A program made the position numbers and the translations under genes. This document shows, piece after piece, positions 52,978 through 61,076 of a stretch of 64,000 nt of DNA. Below the pieces are notes generated by a model. It worked only from the letters and a program-made list of their open reading frames with translations, ran no database searches and was not told the DNA's origin. Origin of the DNA: Streptomyces sp. H27-H5 (GTDB lineage Bacteria; Actinomycetota; Actinomycetes; Streptomycetales; Streptomycetaceae); NCBI RefSeq assembly GCF_026627505.1, contig NZ_JAPNLK010000031.1, forward strand, positions 1-64,000, read 5' to 3'. The number at the start of each line of letters is the position of its first letter. The first letter of the stretch is position 1.

Positions 52978-54030
52978 TCAGAGCGTGACGACGACCTTGC
53001 CGGTCGCCCGGCCCGATGCCATCCGCTCCAGCCCGCCCTCGACCACGTCGGCGAGGGGGATGACCGCGTCGATCGAGGTGGACGCGATGTGGGGGTGCTC
53101 CTTCAGGAGGGCCATCGCCTCGGGAAGGTCCTGGTCGCAGATGTGCACCTTCGAGGTCGAGATCCGGATCTCGTCGAGCACCAGCCGGGTCAGGTTCAGG
53201 GGCGACGGGTCGCGGTGCAGGCCCACCAGGCGGATGTGACCGCCGCGGCTCACCGCGTTCATCGCGGTCTCCAGGCCCTGGGGCGCCCCCGAGGTCTCCA
53301 GGACGATGTCGGCGCCGTTGCCGCCGGTGACGCGCCGGATCTCGGCGGCGGCGTCCTGGCGGGAGGCGTCGATGAGCACGCTCGCCCCGCTGCGCTCGGC
53401 GGCCTCCAGGCGGGCCGTCGAGACGTCGACGGCGATGGTCTCGATGCCCCGTGCCGTGAACGCGGCCAGGGCCGGCAGGCCGATCCCGCCCAGGCCGATG
53501 ACCACGACGGTCGCCCCGGCCTCGGCCTCGGAGCCGCGCACCGCGTGCAGGGCGACGGCGAGGGGCTGGGCCATGATCGCGACGTCGGGCGAGGCGTCGC
53601 CGATGGACCGGCTGATGCGTGCGGGGACGTTCACCCGTTCGGCGAGCCCGCCGTCCACGTGGAGGCCCACCGTGTAGTAGGTCGCGCACAGGTTGGTCCG
53701 CCCGGCGTGGCACCAACGACACGTCCCGCAGGACACCCCGGAGCCGGGCACCACGACGTCCCCGACGCCGAACCCGGCGACGTCCGCCCCCACGCCGACG
53801 ACGCGTCCGACCATCTCGTGACCGAGGACGAGCGGGCCGACGTGGCCGCTCGCGGGGTGCGGGGCGTCGATGGGGATCAGGTGGGGCCCCGAGACGAACT
53901 CGTCGACGTCGGTTCCGCAGATGCTCGCCCGCAGGATCTCCAGCTGAAGCTCGTGCGGGGCCGGTGACGGCGGGTCGGGCCACTCCTGGACCCGGACGTC
54001 ACGTCTTCCGTGGTAAACGGCAGCAAGCAT
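52978..54030 (-). CDS. Zinc-dependent medium-chain alcohol dehydrogenase
   Basis: A 350-aa NAD(P)-dependent dehydrogenase. Catalytic zinc ligands are Cys38 in ASICGTD and His71-Glu72 in LGHEMVG; the structural zinc is held by Cys101, Cys104, Cys107 and Cys115. The cofactor motif is VVVIGLGGIGLPALAAF. The GTD after Cys38 and overall pattern place it near 2,3-butanediol/sorbitol-type dehydrogenases rather than class III enzymes. It is convergent with glpK, so a polyol substrate is suggested but not shown. ATG 54030 is used; upstream bases to 54275 hold its promoter region. Confidence 0.9.
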   Translation of the reverse strand: MLAAVYHGRRDVRVQEWPDPPSPAPHELQLEILRASICGTDVDEFVSGPHLIPIDAPHPASGHVGPLVLGHEMVGRVVGVGADVAGFGVGDVVVPGSGVSCGTCRWCHAGRTNLCATYYTVGLHVDGGLAERVNVPARISRSIGDASPDVAIMAQPLAVALHAVRGSEAEAGATVVVIGLGGIGLPALAAFTARGIETIAVDVSTARLEAAERSGASVLIDASRQDAAAEIRRVTGGNGADIVLETSGAPQGLETAMNAVSRGGHIRLVGLHRDPSPLNLTRLVLDEIRISTSKVHICDQDLPEAMALLKEHPHIASTSIDAVIPLADVVEGGLERMASGRATGKVVVTL

Positions 54031-54275
54031 CGGTGCATCCCCCTGAATTGGATTGGATTTGCACCCTAGTTGATCGAAGTCGGCGGGAGGGAGAGTTCCG
54101 GTTACCGCCTCGGGCGGACCCCGCAGGGGCGGAACGGGGGTGCCCCGAGGTCCCCTCGGGAAGGATCACGGGCACCCCGGCCGGCGCCTGCCCGGCCCGG
54201 GTGGGCCCACACTCCGCCGCCCGGGTGAACCCCGGACGCCATACCGAACCCTCGACCCGAAGGGGTCGGTCGTGC

Positions 54276-55058
54276 TCAGGCGCGGGGCAGCCGGGTGGCG
54301 GTGTCGAGGTAGAACGCGTCGATGCTCTGCACCGCCTTCTCGAACTCGTCGAGGTTGACCGGCTTGGTGACGTAGGCGTTGGCGTGGCTGCTGTAGGCGC
54401 CCGCGACGTCCTCCGGCGCGGAGGAGGTGGTGAGGACGACGACGGGGATGGTCTGGAGGCTCTCGTCGTTCTTCAGGATCTGGAGGAGGTCGCGGCCGTT
54501 CATGCGGGGCATGTTCAGGTCGAGGACGATGAGGTCGGGGCGCACGCTGCCGGGGGTGCGCAGGTGCTCCAGCGCGGCGACCCCGTCGGTGACCTGGACC
54601 AGGTTGCGGGTCCCGCGCTCGGAGAGGGCCTCCTCGATGAGCATGGCGTCGGCCATGTCGTCCTCGACGAGCAGGACGTCGTAGGGGCGGGAGGGGGCGC
54701 TCATCATCGGATGCTCCGTGGGTTTGTCGTGGGAGTGGTTGAACAGTCCGGGCCAGCGTCGTCGGGCACCTTGTCGGGTGATTCCGCAGGCGTCGCCGAG
54801 CTGCGGGTAGCCGGCGCCCGCGCGGGCGGCGTCCGCGGCGACGTCGCGTTGGAGTCTCTCGGCGGCCTGCCGCACGTGATCCAGCACGTTCAGCAGGGCC
54901 AGGGCGCGGGTCGGATCGTCGACTGCGGCCGCCCGCGGTGTGGCCGGGGCGTCCGGGAGCAGGCGTGCGAGACGCTGCGCGAGCTCGGCGACCGCGGTGT
55001 CCGCGACGGCGGCCGTCTCCTGGAACGTGGTCCGCGGTACGAAGTTCTGGCCCGGCAT
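54276..55058 (-). CDS. HTH-receiver fusion, or a response regulator with an upstream in-frame HTH protein
   Basis: One uninterrupted 260-codon frame from ATG 55058. Residues 1-115 form a helical protein with RLQRDVAADAARAGAGYPQL and DACGITRQGARRRWPGLF, a helix-turn-helix like small Streptomyces DNA-binding proteins. After a short polar link (NHSHDKPTEHP) comes ATGATG at 54707 with GGAG six bases before it and a complete 143-aa receiver domain: acidic VEDD, phosphoacceptor Asp63 in LIVLDLNMPRMNG (numbered from 54707) and YVTKPVN. The receiver resembles stand-alone Rcp1-like regulators. Either the two are fused, HTH first, or the receiver is made separately from its internal start. It is divergent from the histidine kinase gene, its probable partner. 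Confidence 0.75.
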   Translation of the reverse strand: MPGQNFVPRTTFQETAAVADTAVAELAQRLARLLPDAPATPRAAAVDDPTRALALLNVLDHVRQAAERLQRDVAADAARAGAGYPQLGDACGITRQGARRRWPGLFNHSHDKPTEHPMMSAPSRPYDVLLVEDDMADAMLIEEALSERGTRNLVQVTDGVAALEHLRTPGSVRPDLIVLDLNMPRMNGRDLLQILKNDESLQTIPVVVLTTSSAPEDVAGAYSSHANAYVTKPVNLDEFEKAVQSIDAFYLDTATRLPRA

Positions 55059-55174
55059 ACCCGGCACTCTAGCCCCCAACCGGACCTCGACAACAATGGT
55101 TGTCCGTGACGGCTCTAGAGTATGCACGCCGCACCACATCGGGGAGCGGTTGCGACAGCGGAGGGGCATACGAG

Positions 55175-56785
55175 ATGACCGGCGAAGAGGGGCTGCCGCG
55201 TCCGCGGGGTCTGTCCACGTGGACGACCCGGCAGTGGCTTCGCGCGGGGGTGGCCGCGTCCCTGGCGGTCCTGGCCCTGCTCGGGGTGACCGGAGCCTGG
55301 GTCCTCGAACGGACGGCCTCGCTCAGCAGGGAGCTGGTGGACGTGAAGACCCCCGCCCTGACCACCTCGATCCGCCTGGAGTCGACACTGCTCAACCAGG
55401 AGACGGGCATCCGCGGCTACGGGCTCACCGGCACCGCGGAGTTCCTGGTCCCCTACCAGCGGGGGCTCACCGAACAGGAGACGTCCACCACCCGGCTCGC
55501 GGAGCTGCTCCGCGACGACGCCACCGGTCTGAAGGACTTGAAGGCCGTCGAGGACGCGGTGGAGGTGTGGCAGGAGCGGATCGCCCGCCCGATCGCCGCC
55601 TCGCCACCCGGGACGCCCTCTCCCCTGGCCACCGAGCGGGCCGCGGAGGCGAAGGCCGCCTTCGACACCCTGCGGACGGCGATGACCGAACAGCAGGAGA
55701 AGCTCCAGATCGACCGCGCGAACGCGCGGGAGGACCTGTTCGCGGTCATGCGCCTGCGGAACTGGGTCTTCTCCGCCATCGCGCTGGTCATCGTCGCCCT
55801 CGCCGGGCTGGTCTTCGAGGCACTGCGCCGCGGCATCACCACACCCCTGGAGCGGCTCGGGGCGGACGCCCGCGCCATCACCGGCGGCGACTTCGAGCAT
55901 CCGATCACCCCGACCGGCCCGGCGGACCTGCGCCGGCTCGGCGCCGAGGTCGATTCCATGCGCCGACGGCTCGTACGGGAGCTGGCCTTCACCGAGGAGG
56001 CGCGGGTGCGCCTCGACGCGCAGGCCGCCGATCTCAGGCGGTCCAACGCCGAGCTGGAGCAGTTCGCCTACGTGGCCTCGCACGACCTCCAGGAGCCCCT
56101 GCGGAAGGTCTCCAGCTTCACCCAGTTGCTCCAGCGCCGCTACGGAGGGCAGCTCGACGCGAAGGCGGACCAGTACATCGACTTCGCGGTCGACGGGGCG
56201 AACCGCATGCAGACCCTGATCAACGACCTCCTCGACTTCTCGCGGGTGGGTCGCGTCCACCACACGCACCAGAGCGTGGATCTCGACTCGGTGGTGAGCC
56301 GGGCCCTGTCCGCACTCAGCGTCAGCGTGGAGGAATCCGGGGCGGTCGTCACCCATGACGCGCTGCCGACCCTGGTCGCGGACCCCACGCAGATGGGGAT
56401 GCTGTGGCAGAACCTGCTCGGCAACGCGGTGAAGTTCCGCCGTCCCGGCGAGACCCCGAAGATCCACGTGTCGGCCGAACGGGAGGGTGAGCTGTGGCGG
56501 TTCGCCGTCACCGACAACGGCATCGGCATCGCCCCGGAGTACGCCGAGAAGGTGTTCGTGATCTTCCAGCGCCTGCACACCAAGGACGCCTACAACGGCA
56601 GCGGCATCGGCCTGGCGATGTGCAAGAAGATCGTCGAGTTCCACGGCGGCACCATCGGGATCGACCCCGCGTACGCAGACGGCACCCGCGTCGTCTTCAC
56701 CCTCGCCTCCGCACCGGTCGAGAACGCCGAGCAGGAAGCGGCGGGGCCGGCGGCGCACCGTGACGGGGAGGAGCGGGAGTCGTGA
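55175..56785 (+). CDS. CHASE3-HAMP sensor histidine kinase
   Basis: A 536-aa membrane kinase. One helix near residues 27-45 (VAASLAVLALLGVTGAWVL), an extracellular CHASE3 domain (about 50-185; NQETGIRGYGLTGTAEFL), a second helix near 195-213, HAMP (about 214-270), a dimerisation/phosphoacceptor domain with His303 in ASHDLQEPLRKV, and an ATPase domain with LLGNAVKFRRPGE, DNGIGIAPEYAEKVFVIF and GSGIGLAMCKKIVE. This is the phytochrome-like HisKA subclass often paired with Rcp-type receivers, which fits the divergent receiver gene. GAGGGG lies eight bases before ATG 55175. Its stop overlaps the next GTG (GTGA), coupling it to a receiver-phosphatase. Confidence 0.93.
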   Translation: MTGEEGLPRPRGLSTWTTRQWLRAGVAASLAVLALLGVTGAWVLERTASLSRELVDVKTPALTTSIRLESTLLNQETGIRGYGLTGTAEFLVPYQRGLTEQETSTTRLAELLRDDATGLKDLKAVEDAVEVWQERIARPIAASPPGTPSPLATERAAEAKAAFDTLRTAMTEQQEKLQIDRANAREDLFAVMRLRNWVFSAIALVIVALAGLVFEALRRGITTPLERLGADARAITGGDFEHPITPTGPADLRRLGAEVDSMRRRLVRELAFTEEARVRLDAQAADLRRSNAELEQFAYVASHDLQEPLRKVSSFTQLLQRRYGGQLDAKADQYIDFAVDGANRMQTLINDLLDFSRVGRVHHTHQSVDLDSVVSRALSALSVSVEESGAVVTHDALPTLVADPTQMGMLWQNLLGNAVKFRRPGETPKIHVSAEREGELWRFAVTDNGIGIAPEYAEKVFVIFQRLHTKDAYNGSGIGLAMCKKIVEFHGGTIGIDPAYADGTRVVFTLASAPVENAEQEAAGPAAHRDGEERES

Positions 56786-57984
56786 GCGTGGTCGAGTCGG
56801 CGTCGCGGCCGGTCGAGCCGATGTACCGCATCCTGCTCGTCGAGGACGACGAGGCGGACGCCCTCCTGGTGGAGGAGCTGCTCCACGACACCGGGCTGCG
56901 CTTCGAGCTGACGGCGGCCAGGAGCCTGGCCGATGCCCGTGTCGCGCTCGCCGATCGCCGGGTCGACTGCGTCCTCCTCGACCTGCACCTGCCGGACCTC
57001 TCGGGTACGGACGGTGTCGTCACCGTCCGCGAACTGGCCCCGCACACCGCGGTGATCGTGCTGACCGGCCTGTCCGAGCAGCGGGCCGGCTCCGACGCCA
57101 TGGCCGCCGGCGCCCAGGACTACCTGGTGAAGGGCAAGGTCGAGGCGGATCTCCTGGGCCGTACGGTGCGCTACGCGGTCTACCGCAGCGAGACGGAACG
57201 CGCGAGCGCCGAGGCCCAGGCCACCCGGCTGCGGGCGGAGGAGAACGCCCGTCTGGAACGCGGGTTGTTACCCCGGCCGATCCTCGACACCAGTACCGTC
57301 ACCGTGACGACCCGCTACCTGCCCGGACGGGAACAGGCGCTGCTCGGCGGGGACTTCCTCGACGTCGTCGAAGGCGACGACGGGCTGCTCCACACCGTGG
57401 TCGGCGACGTCAGCGGACACGGACCCGACGCGGCGGCCCTCGGCGTCTGCCTGCGCATCGCCTGGCGGTCCCTGATCCTCGGCGGACACCGCGGCCCCGA
57501 CCTGCTGCGTCTGTTGGAGCGGATCCTGGTCGCCGAACGCGGCCTGCCGACGATGTTCGCCACCTGCGCCCTGCTCACGCTCGACCAGACGGCGGGTACC
57601 GCGACCGTGTACCTGGCCGGTCACGACGCTCCCCTGCTCACCGTCGCCGGGCGGACCCGCGAGACGACCGCAGAACACGGGATCGCGCTCGGCATCACCC
57701 CCCACCTGGGCTCGTGGCCGGCCACCGTGATCCCGCTCCCGCCCTCAGGGGCCCTGACGCTCTACACCGACGGCCTGACCGAGGGGCACAACGGCACGGC
57801 GGACGGCGAGCGGCTGGGCGTCGAAGGACTGCTCGCCCTCATCGGGAAGCTGCCCCCGGCCGACCCCGGGGCCCACGTCGACCTGCTCGTCAAGGAGACC
57901 CGCGCCCTGAACGCGGGACGTCACACCGACGACCTCGCCGTCCTGCGCCTGGACTGGCACGGCGCGGGGGTCATCCCAGCCTGA
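56782..57984 (+). CDS. Receiver-PP2C (SpoIIE-type) phosphatase with a TTA codon
   Basis: A 400-aa signalling protein. A receiver domain (about 14-135) has VEDD and phosphoacceptor Asp67 in CVLLDLHLPDLSG; a helical linker (about 140-170) leads to a PPM/SpoIIE phosphatase domain with GGDFLDV, GDVSGHGPDAA, TDGLTEG and TDDLAVL metal-binding motifs. Such RsbU/RsbP-like enzymes dephosphorylate STAS anti-anti-sigma factors. Codon 163 (57268-57270), in the linker, is TTA, so full-length synthesis should need the bldA tRNA. GTG 56782 overlaps the kinase stop by four bases. Its 3' end overlaps the convergent anti-sigma-type ATPase gene by 14 bases. Confidence 0.93.
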   Translation: MSVVESASRPVEPMYRILLVEDDEADALLVEELLHDTGLRFELTAARSLADARVALADRRVDCVLLDLHLPDLSGTDGVVTVRELAPHTAVIVLTGLSEQRAGSDAMAAGAQDYLVKGKVEADLLGRTVRYAVYRSETERASAEAQATRLRAEENARLERGLLPRPILDTSTVTVTTRYLPGREQALLGGDFLDVVEGDDGLLHTVVGDVSGHGPDAAALGVCLRIAWRSLILGGHRGPDLLRLLERILVAERGLPTMFATCALLTLDQTAGTATVYLAGHDAPLLTVAGRTRETTAEHGIALGITPHLGSWPATVIPLPPSGALTLYTDGLTEGHNGTADGERLGVEGLLALIGKLPPADPGAHVDLLVKETRALNAGRHTDDLAVLRLDWHGAGVIPA

Positions 57985-58408
57985 GCGTCGCGGTGATGTG
58001 TTTGCCGGCGGCGTGGGGCGTGACGGTGACGCGGTCCGCGAGGGTACGGACGAGGGGCCAGCCGTAGCCGCCGATCCGGCGGCCGGCCGGGGGGCTGGTC
58101 TGAGTGACCGGGGGAACGGGGCTGCGGTCCGCGACCGAGACGCGCAGGTCGCCGTCGCGGACGTCGGCGTGAAAGCCGGTCAGTCCCCCGCCGTGGCGTA
58201 TCGCGTTGGTGACGAGTTCGGACGTGACCATCAGCGCGTCCGTCACGACGGGGGCGTCCGACGGGAGACCGGATTTCTCCAGGAGGACCGCCACGATCTC
58301 CCGGGCCTCGGCCACCGTCGCGGGCAACGCGGGACCGGCGCCCGCGGAGACGTCCGTCGGTACCTGCTCACGGGCCGGCGGGCCGCCGTCCCCTGGTACC
58401 TGTGTCAT
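57971..58408 (-). CDS. RsbW-type ATP-binding regulator (anti-sigma kinase-like)
   Basis: A 145-aa GHKL ATPase of the HATPase_c_2 family. The N box is VTSELVTNAIRHGGG; the G-like box is RIGGYGWPLVRTLADRVTV. The usual second box is shortened. Such proteins are serine kinases of STAS proteins and bind sigma factors, or act as free regulators in Streptomyces. GAGGGAGAC precedes ATG 58408. It is convergent and overlapping with the PP2C phosphatase gene, a natural opposing activity. Confidence 0.88.
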   Translation of the reverse strand: MTQVPGDGGPPAREQVPTDVSAGAGPALPATVAEAREIVAVLLEKSGLPSDAPVVTDALMVTSELVTNAIRHGGGLTGFHADVRDGDLRVSVADRSPVPPVTQTSPPAGRRIGGYGWPLVRTLADRVTVTPHAAGKHITATLRLG

Positions 58409-58584
58409 GTCTCCCTCGCCTGTCGCGGCCGCACCGATCCTGGTGATACTCGCACAGCGCTCGGACACGCGGCCCGCGGGGAGGTGCCGCACCGCCGCCG
58501 CGTGGGCGAGGAGAGCCCCCGCGCTCCCGCGGATCCGGCGTACTCCCGGGCGGCCCCGGCGCCTTGGTCCACGCCGTACGCGCC

Positions 58585-59613
58585 TCATGCGCGGTCCAGC
58601 GGCGCGCGCAGGGCGCTGCGTCCCCCGTCCCACGCCTCGCGCAGGTGGTCGGCGAGGCGGTCCTCCAGCAGGACGGTCGCCGCGCACCCGAACGCGACGT
58701 CCGCCTCCAGGTCCGGCTCGTCGGCGAGGAGGCCGCCGATCACGTCTCGGCGTACGACCTGCTCGTGGACGGCGTCGGCCTCGACGTGCTCGGCGTAGAA
58801 GTGTTCGGCCGCCGGGCCGGCCCCGCAGCGGCGCATCGCCTTGGCCAGTCGCCTCGATCCGGGCGAGGAGGTGACCTCGACGCACGCGAAATGGCCGACG
58901 AGCGCGCCGCGCGAGGCCCGGTGCAGTCCGAAGAGGGACATCAGGTTCACGGTCGCGAGCAAGGGTGCGGGGGCGTGGTCCAGGTAGTGGCCGTAGGCGG
59001 GGTCCAGTGCGAGGTCGCGCATCAGGTCCGCGAAGAGCCGGGCGTGGATCCGGTCGGCGCGGCCGGCGCCGAACTCGTCGTACTCGATGGCGACCATGGC
59101 GGCCTTGGCCCGCCCGGACAGCCTGGGGATCACCCAGACGTGGGGGTCCGCCTCCTTCAGGTGGTACAGGGAGCGCAGGGCCGCGTACTCGCGCAGCTGC
59201 CAGAGCTCGCCCTCGGTTTCGAGGCGGTGGCTGAGGCTGTCGGAGAGGTCCACGGGCTCCAGGAGGAGCGGGGCGAAGGCCTCATCGACGGATCGGGGGG
59301 CCTCGGACAGCTCGGTGCGCAGGGCGTGCAGGAAGCGGGCCTCCATGGCCGCGCGCAGCCTGAGCAGGTCCGGGTCCCATTCGCGGGTGTCGTCGACGTC
59401 GTCGAAGCCGCGGTAGTGCAGTTCGTACAGGAGATAGAGGGCCAGCTGGAGGTCCTCGCCCCACGGGTCGGCCTTCAGGACGGTCCCGGGGGCGTAGACG
59501 GGGGCCTGTCCCGATCGCAGGGCCTGCGTCACGGACCGGGACAGCTCGCCGCGTCCTTCGACGAGGCGGGGGCCCGCGGCGGTCGCCGTCGCGCTCGGAG
59601 CGGGAGGGGGCAT
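58585..59613 (-). CDS. Iron-containing redox enzyme family protein (heme-oxygenase-like diiron fold)
   Basis: A 342-aa helical protein of the iron-containing redox enzyme/HDO-like family. The likely metal residues are spread over helices in LYLLYELHYRGF, VAIEYDEFGAGR and AEHFYAEHVEADAVHEQVV, a typical E...H...E/D...H arrangement. The start ATG 59613 overlaps the TGA of the CDGSH gene (TGATG), so synthesis is coupled; GTG 59616 is an alternative. CDGSH-HDO pairs occur in many actinobacteria, suggesting that the small Fe-S protein supplies electrons to this enzyme. Substrate unknown. Confidence 0.85.
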   Translation of the reverse strand: MPPPAPSATATAAGPRLVEGRGELSRSVTQALRSGQAPVYAPGTVLKADPWGEDLQLALYLLYELHYRGFDDVDDTREWDPDLLRLRAAMEARFLHALRTELSEAPRSVDEAFAPLLLEPVDLSDSLSHRLETEGELWQLREYAALRSLYHLKEADPHVWVIPRLSGRAKAAMVAIEYDEFGAGRADRIHARLFADLMRDLALDPAYGHYLDHAPAPLLATVNLMSLFGLHRASRGALVGHFACVEVTSSPGSRRLAKAMRRCGAGPAAEHFYAEHVEADAVHEQVVRRDVIGGLLADEPDLEADVAFGCAATVLLEDRLADHLREAWDGGRSALRAPLDRA

Positions 59614-59867
59614 CACGGGGTCCTGTCCTCGGGGGGCGCGGCGGGTCGCTCGCGGCGGCGGTGGCTCGTGTCGCACCAGGGTTGGGTGCGGCTGCGGCGG
59701 CAGGTGCACACCGCGACCATGAAGCGGTCGGACCGGGCGATCGTCCCGTCGTCCAGGACGATCTCGACCGGGCCCTCGATCAGGACGGGGCCCTGGGGGT
59801 CCACCTGCACCCGACGGGGGTGCGCGTCCGCGCCGGCCTGGCGCGGGTCACCGTCCGTACTGGTCAC
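59613..59867 (-). CDS. CDGSH iron-sulfur protein
   Basis: An 84-aa protein with a CDGSH-type [2Fe-2S] site: Cys54, Cys56, Cys65 and His69 in CTCRRSRTQPWCDTSH (3Cys-1His, with DTS in place of DGS). The N-terminal part has EGPVEIVLDDG, a beta region common to bacterial members. GGAGGT lies before GTG 59867. It is the first gene of the pair with the diiron-fold enzyme and probably acts as its electron donor or redox sensor. Confidence 0.92.
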   Translation of the reverse strand: MTSTDGDPRQAGADAHPRRVQVDPQGPVLIEGPVEIVLDDGTIARSDRFMVAVCTCRRSRTQPWCDTSHRRRERPAAPPEDRTP

Positions 59868-60110
59868 CGCGTACCTCCGGGGTCGAGTGGGGCCGCGACG
59901 GTGGTGTCGTCGACGACAGGGTGCGACTGCCCAGGGGCGGGCGCCCTATCCGTGATTCCCTCGGTCTTCGGAGGATGCGACGAAGATCGATCCCCGATGG
60001 CCGGGGTCCTGTGTGGGCACGGCTCGCGCGGTGCTCCGGCGGTCCGGGTGCCCGAGCGGCCCCGGTGTGGAGCACACGGGGGCCGGGGCGGGACGTCGGG
60101 GTGGGGCTCT

Positions 60111-61022
60111 TTAGCCGGCGAGCATTCCGGTGCGCAGGCGGGTGAGGGTGCGGGTCAGGAGGCGGGAGACCTGCATCTGGGAGATGCCGAGTTCGGCGCC
60201 GATCTCGGCCTGGGTCTTCTCCTGCCCGAACCGCATCGACAGGATCTGCCGATCCCGCGGCGCCAGGTCCTTCAGGAGCGGAGCCAACGTGTGGAAGTCC
60301 TCGAACAGCTCCATCGCGGGATCCACGTCACCCACGGTGTCGGCCAACGAACGCGGCTGCGCGGACGGCCGGCTCCCCGAGGACGTCGACTCGTCGATCG
60401 ACCCGCTCGTGTAACCGTTGGCCGCCACCATGCCCTCGACGACCTGCTCCTCCGACAACTCCAGATGCTCGGCCAGCTCCCGAACCGTCGGCGCCCGACC
60501 GAACACCTCCGTCAACGCCTCCTGGCTCTTGGCCAGCTCCGTCCGCAGCTCCTGCAACCGACGCGGCACATGCACCGCCCACGTCGTGTCACGGAAGAAC
60601 CGCTTGATCTCCCCAGTGATGAACGGCAACGCCAACGTGGAGAACTCCACCTCACGCTCCGGATCGAACCGGTCGATCGCCTTGATCAGACCGATCGTCC
60701 CGACCTGGATGATGTCGTCCAACTCGATCCCACCACCCCCGGTGGCACGCCCCCGAAAACGCCGGGCCGCGAAGTTCACCAACGAGATGTTCATCTCGAT
60801 CAACGTGTTCCGCGCGTACTGGTACTCGCGCGTCCCCTCCTCCAACGACCGCAACCGCACCAGGAACAGACGCGACAACTCCCGCGCGTCCGAAGGCGCC
60901 ACCGCACGCGCGTCATCGATCCGCGGCAACACCGACGAACCGGAACCCTCGACCACCGACCCGACAGGCGGCACGACCTGCACATCGAGAGCGGGGCTGA
61001 CAACTGCGGCGGCGTGGGACAT
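60111..61022 (-). CDS. SigB/SigF-family RNA polymerase sigma factor
   Basis: A 303-aa group 3 sigma factor. Region 2 has IEMNISLVNFAARRFRGRAT, IELDDIIQVGTIGLIKAIDR and FSTLALPFITGEIKRFFRD; region 3 has APTVRELAEHLELSEEQVVE; region 4 has LAPRDRQILSMRFGQEKTQA and the helix-turn-helix GISQMQVSRLLTRTLTRLR. An extra 40-residue N-terminus is disordered. GGGGAGGAACGG precedes ATG 61022. Members direct osmotic-stress and sporulation genes and are controlled by anti-sigma kinases and STAS proteins, homologues of which are in this window. No anti-sigma gene is directly adjacent. Confidence 0.95.
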   Translation of the reverse strand: MSHAAAVVSPALDVQVVPPVGSVVEGSGSSVLPRIDDARAVAPSDARELSRLFLVRLRSLEEGTREYQYARNTLIEMNISLVNFAARRFRGRATGGGGIELDDIIQVGTIGLIKAIDRFDPEREVEFSTLALPFITGEIKRFFRDTTWAVHVPRRLQELRTELAKSQEALTEVFGRAPTVRELAEHLELSEEQVVEGMVAANGYTSGSIDESTSSGSRPSAQPRSLADTVGDVDPAMELFEDFHTLAPLLKDLAPRDRQILSMRFGQEKTQAEIGAELGISQMQVSRLLTRTLTRLRTGMLAG

Positions 61023-61076
61023 GGAACCGTTCCTCCCCTGGACGGATGACTTGCTTCCGCCCTCGTGCCCTCGATT

